48,837 nucleotides of DNA from Planctomycetota bacterium (GTDB lineage Bacteria > Planctomycetota > Planctomycetia > Gemmatales > Gemmataceae), in contig JAKOSN010000140.1 of NCBI GenBank assembly GCA_029777335.1, positions 1 to 48,837 on the forward strand. The letters run 5' to 3'. Positions within the stretch are counted from its first letter, which is position 1. Each line of letters begins with the position of its first letter. Made by a program: the position numbers and the translations under genes. Below are positions 46,495 to 48,837 of this stretch, one piece after another. Below the pieces are notes generated by a model, which was given only the letters and a program-made list of their open reading frames with translations, ran no database searches and was not told the origin of the DNA.

Positions 46495-47241
46495 ATGAAG
46501 CTGTCCACCCTTGTCATGCGGTCACTGGTGCTGTTTGTCATCATCGGCCCAACCTGGGGCCAGGCGACCAAGGAGCCCGAACGCTACCTCTTCCGCCGCG
46601 AACATGACCGCGATGGCATCGGGAAATTCTACATGGGTCGTGAGATCGCTCAGGTAATGGGACATCTCGGCGCTGGTTGGCTGGAACGTCCCGAACGCGA
46701 ACGCCAGGAACAACCGACCCGGTTGATGAAAGCCCTCGACCTCAAGCCCGGCGCGGTGGTGGCAGACATTGGGGCCGGGAGTGGCTATTTCACCTTTCGC
46801 CTGGCCCAGGTTGTCGGTCCCCAGGGCAAAGTCTATGCTGTGGACATTCAGAAAGAGATGCTGGACCTGATTCGCCAACGCATGAAGGCGAGCAAGGTTG
46901 AGAACGTGGTCCCCGTTCTGGGCGCTGAGAGTGATCCCAAGCTCCCTGCCAACGCCATCGACCTGATGCTCCTGGTTGATGTCTACCACGAGTTTTCCTT
47001 CCCCTACGAAATGACTCAGGCGATGGTGCAAGCCTTGAAGCCGGGGGGACGACTCGTTCTGGTCGAGTATCGCATGGAGGATCCCACGGTCCCGATCAAA
47101 CTCGTGCACAAGATGACCGAAAAACAGGTGTTGCGTGAGATGGGAGTCTTTCCGCTCAAGCATGTCAAAACGGTGGACACGCTCCCGCGTCAGCACATTA
47201 TCATCTTCGAAAAGAAACGCGAGGAAAAGAAAGGGAAGTAA
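46495..47241 (+). CDS. Exported class I SAM-dependent methyltransferase
   Basis: A 248-residue protein with an N-terminal hydrophobic segment (LVMRSLVLFVIIGPTWGQA) that looks like a signal peptide. A Rossmann methyltransferase follows: motif I VVADIGAGSGYFTFRLA, VYAVDIQKEM, LMLLVDVYHEF and LKPGGRLVLVEYR. The exported location is odd for a SAM enzyme, because SAM is cytoplasmic, though planctomycetes often have such genes. Lys-rich C-terminus. Substrate unknown. Confidence 0.82.
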   Translation: MKLSTLVMRSLVLFVIIGPTWGQATKEPERYLFRREHDRDGIGKFYMGREIAQVMGHLGAGWLERPERERQEQPTRLMKALDLKPGAVVADIGAGSGYFTFRLAQVVGPQGKVYAVDIQKEMLDLIRQRMKASKVENVVPVLGAESDPKLPANAIDLMLLVDVYHEFSFPYEMTQAMVQALKPGGRLVLVEYRMEDPTVPIKLVHKMTEKQVLREMGVFPLKHVKTVDTLPRQHIIIFEKKREEKKGK

Positions 47242-47282
47242 ACCTCGGTCCACCGTCGTTCCTTCGTCCCGGCAGATCCCTC

Positions 47283-47301
47283 GAGGGCACTGGTTGCCCT
47301 C
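47283..47301 (+). terminator. Small hairpin after the methyltransferase gene
   Basis: GAGGGCA (47283-47289) pairs with TGCCCTC (47295-47301) around a 5-nt loop, 42 nt after the stop. It is a weak terminator candidate without U-tract. Confidence 0.4.
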
Positions 47302-47368
47302 AGCGCGCAGGCGCGGTAAAGTACCCTCCCGGATACACACGCGCCTTATCTGCCGCCGAGGAAACGCC

Positions 47369-48837
47369 ATGGATCTGTTGACCCAGGTGAAGGAAGGATT
47401 CGCGACCATCCCTGCCGATCAGGCACTCAAGGAGGAAGCTCTCCGCTTTCTGGGTGTGTGGTTGACCGATTCGGCCTTCGCCACCTACCAACCCCAGATT
47501 CAGTGGCTCATCGCTCAACAGCAGTGGGCAGGGTTGCTCGATCGCTTCTACCAGATCCTCCCCTTTGGCACCGGCGGGCGACGTGGCGCGGTCGGCATCG
47601 GTCCCAATCGCATGAACCTCTGGACGCTCGGCGCCTCGGTTCAGGGACATTGTGAATATCTCAAGGAGCGCTTTCCCGGGGTACGCGAATTACGCGTCGT
47701 CGTCGCTTATGATGTTCGCCAGTTCGAGGATCAACGGCGTCAATATTGCCCAGATCTTCCCAACCCGGTCTTGCATCTCTCCTCAAAGATGATGGCGCAC
47801 CACGCCGCGGGAGTGTACGTCGCCAACGGCATCAAGGTTGCCATCCTGCCGCCCGAGAGCACGCGCTACCTGGCCACCCCAGAACTCTCCTATACGATTC
47901 GTTCCTTCAACGCCCACGGCGGGTTGAATCTCTCTGCCTCGCACAACCCTCCCGATGACAACGGCGGAAAGTTTTACGATGAGCGCGGCGGACAGCCAGT
48001 TCCCCCCGAAGATCAGATCATGGCGGACCTGGTCGATCAGGTAACCACCATTCGCGAGATGCCCTGGGCCGAGGCCGTTCGCACCGGACGCATCACCTTG
48101 CTGGATGAGGTTCCCCATCAGGGCTACATCGACCTTTGCCGCAAGCAAAGCCTGATTCCTGCGCCGACCGTCCATGAGGACTTCAAGGTGGTCTTCACTC
48201 CGCTCCACGGCGTCGGCTCGATGACTGCGATGGAGATTCTTCAGACCCAGGGGTTTCAGGTGATCCCCGTCGAGGAGCAAATGAAGCCCGATGGACAGTT
48301 TCCCAACGTCACCAAGACGCCCAATCCCGAGGTCCCCGAATCAATGGACCGCGCCCAGGCGGTTGCGGAACGGAGCCGGGCGGATCTTGTGCTCTCCACG
48401 GACCCCGATGCTGATCGCCTGGGCGCCATGGCTCCAGGGGCCAACGGAGGGTGGCGGATTATCAACGGCAACGAGATCGCCTCTCTGCTGACCCATTTCA
48501 AACTTCACAAACTGGCTCAGCAGGGACGCTTACCCAGTTCCCCAATCATTGTCACCACGGAGGTTACTACCAAACAGGTGACGCGGATCGCCCGTCATTT
48601 CAAGGCCCAGGTGATCGATAACCTCCTGGTTGGTTTCAAGTATGTCGCCGATGTGCTCTGGCACCTCGAGCAAAACGGCAGCTATGAAGATGTGCGAGGG
48701 ACTCCGGCCGATTTTGTGCTTGCCTCCGAGGAAAGCCACGGCATCCTGGCGATGGCGCAGATTCGCGACAAGGATGCCGGAGCCGCTGCCCTCTTGCTCG
48801 CTGAACTGGCGCTCGACCAGAAGCGCAAAGGGCAGAC
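47369..48837 (+). CDS. Phosphohexomutase (phosphoglucomutase/phosphomannomutase), partial
   Basis: The frame starts at ATG 47369 and runs off the right edge, giving at least 489 residues of a family that is usually 550-600 long in this branch. The phosphoserine loop is LSASHNPPDDNGGKFYD with Ser191. The metal-binding loop is STDPDADRLG. The sugar-recognition motif is ASEESHG. It interconverts hexose 1- and 6-phosphates. An N-terminal region of about 60 residues precedes the first domain. Confidence 0.9.
   Translation, partial: MDLLTQVKEGFATIPADQALKEEALRFLGVWLTDSAFATYQPQIQWLIAQQQWAGLLDRFYQILPFGTGGRRGAVGIGPNRMNLWTLGASVQGHCEYLKERFPGVRELRVVVAYDVRQFEDQRRQYCPDLPNPVLHLSSKMMAHHAAGVYVANGIKVAILPPESTRYLATPELSYTIRSFNAHGGLNLSASHNPPDDNGGKFYDERGGQPVPPEDQIMADLVDQVTTIREMPWAEAVRTGRITLLDEVPHQGYIDLCRKQSLIPAPTVHEDFKVVFTPLHGVGSMTAMEILQTQGFQVIPVEEQMKPDGQFPNVTKTPNPEVPESMDRAQAVAERSRADLVLSTDPDADRLGAMAPGANGGWRIINGNEIASLLTHFKLHKLAQQGRLPSSPIIVTTEVTTKQVTRIARHFKAQVIDNLLVGFKYVADVLWHLEQNGSYEDVRGTPADFVLASEESHGILAMAQIRDKDAGAAALLLAELALDQKRKGQ

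Overview
The window is GC-rich bacterial chromosome, most likely from a planctomycete of the Gemmataceae/Pirellulales kind. The evidence is a gene pair carrying PSCyt1/DUF1549/DUF1553 and DUF1501 domains, a DUF1559 prepilin-like protein, a PEP-CTERM protein, twin-arginine-exported Gfo/Idh/MocA and lactonase proteins, and lipid A genes (lpxD, lpxI). I see no CRISPR array, rRNA or complete tRNA.

Layout. 1-735 is the right-hand end of an integrated element. It holds the start of a DUF5681-like gene, an orphan C-terminal tail of a tyrosine recombinase, and the 3' part of a tRNA that marks the attachment site. 1232-3969 holds an exported beta-propeller lactonase convergent with a thioredoxin-like gene split by an in-frame TGA. 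4039-6556 is a leftward sulfur-relay operon: zinc ribbon + TusA-like protein, DsrE-like protein, and a TusA + core-MetE fusion. 6926-8921 holds a lipoprotein, a DUF1559 protein and a second gene split by an in-frame TGA. 9142-10446 is a Gfo/Idh/MocA oxidoreductase. 10737-13501 is a two-component pair followed by a degenerate stand-alone receiver. 13633-21382 is a sugar-metabolism run: a conserved hypothetical, phosphoketolase, a small protein, a GH63-like glucosidase and a GH13 enzyme. 21752-26594 holds two membrane proteins, an NTF2-like protein, a glycine-rich secreted protein and a second copy of the small protein. 27020-32736 is the planctomycete cytochrome/DUF1501/hydrolase cluster. 33135-33878 is a PEP-CTERM protein behind a near-perfect sigma-54 promoter. 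The rest is mostly housekeeping: Nudix, leuD-leuC, mtaB, STAS protein, D-threonine aldolase-like enzyme, a GH10-like protein, lpxI-lpxD, an RfaE1-like kinase with crcB, a TPR protein, an exported methyltransferase and a phosphohexomutase cut by the window end.

The most exciting signal is two probable selenoprotein genes about 4.5 kb apart. In each, TGA interrupts a frame that stays open and protein-like on both sides. In each, a compact hairpin with a G-initial apical loop lies 23-25 nt after the TGA, where a bacterial SECIS element belongs. One has a signal peptide, an LTxxQ helical region and a thioredoxin-like domain with Cys171...Sec179. The other is a small lipoprotein with a Cys106-Sec107 pair. 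Other points worth a second look are the TusA/MetE fusion operon, the sigma-54 promoter, the receiver with Asp replaced by Glu, the recombinase tail left at the attachment site, and a GH10-like protein that seems to lack its catalytic glutamates.
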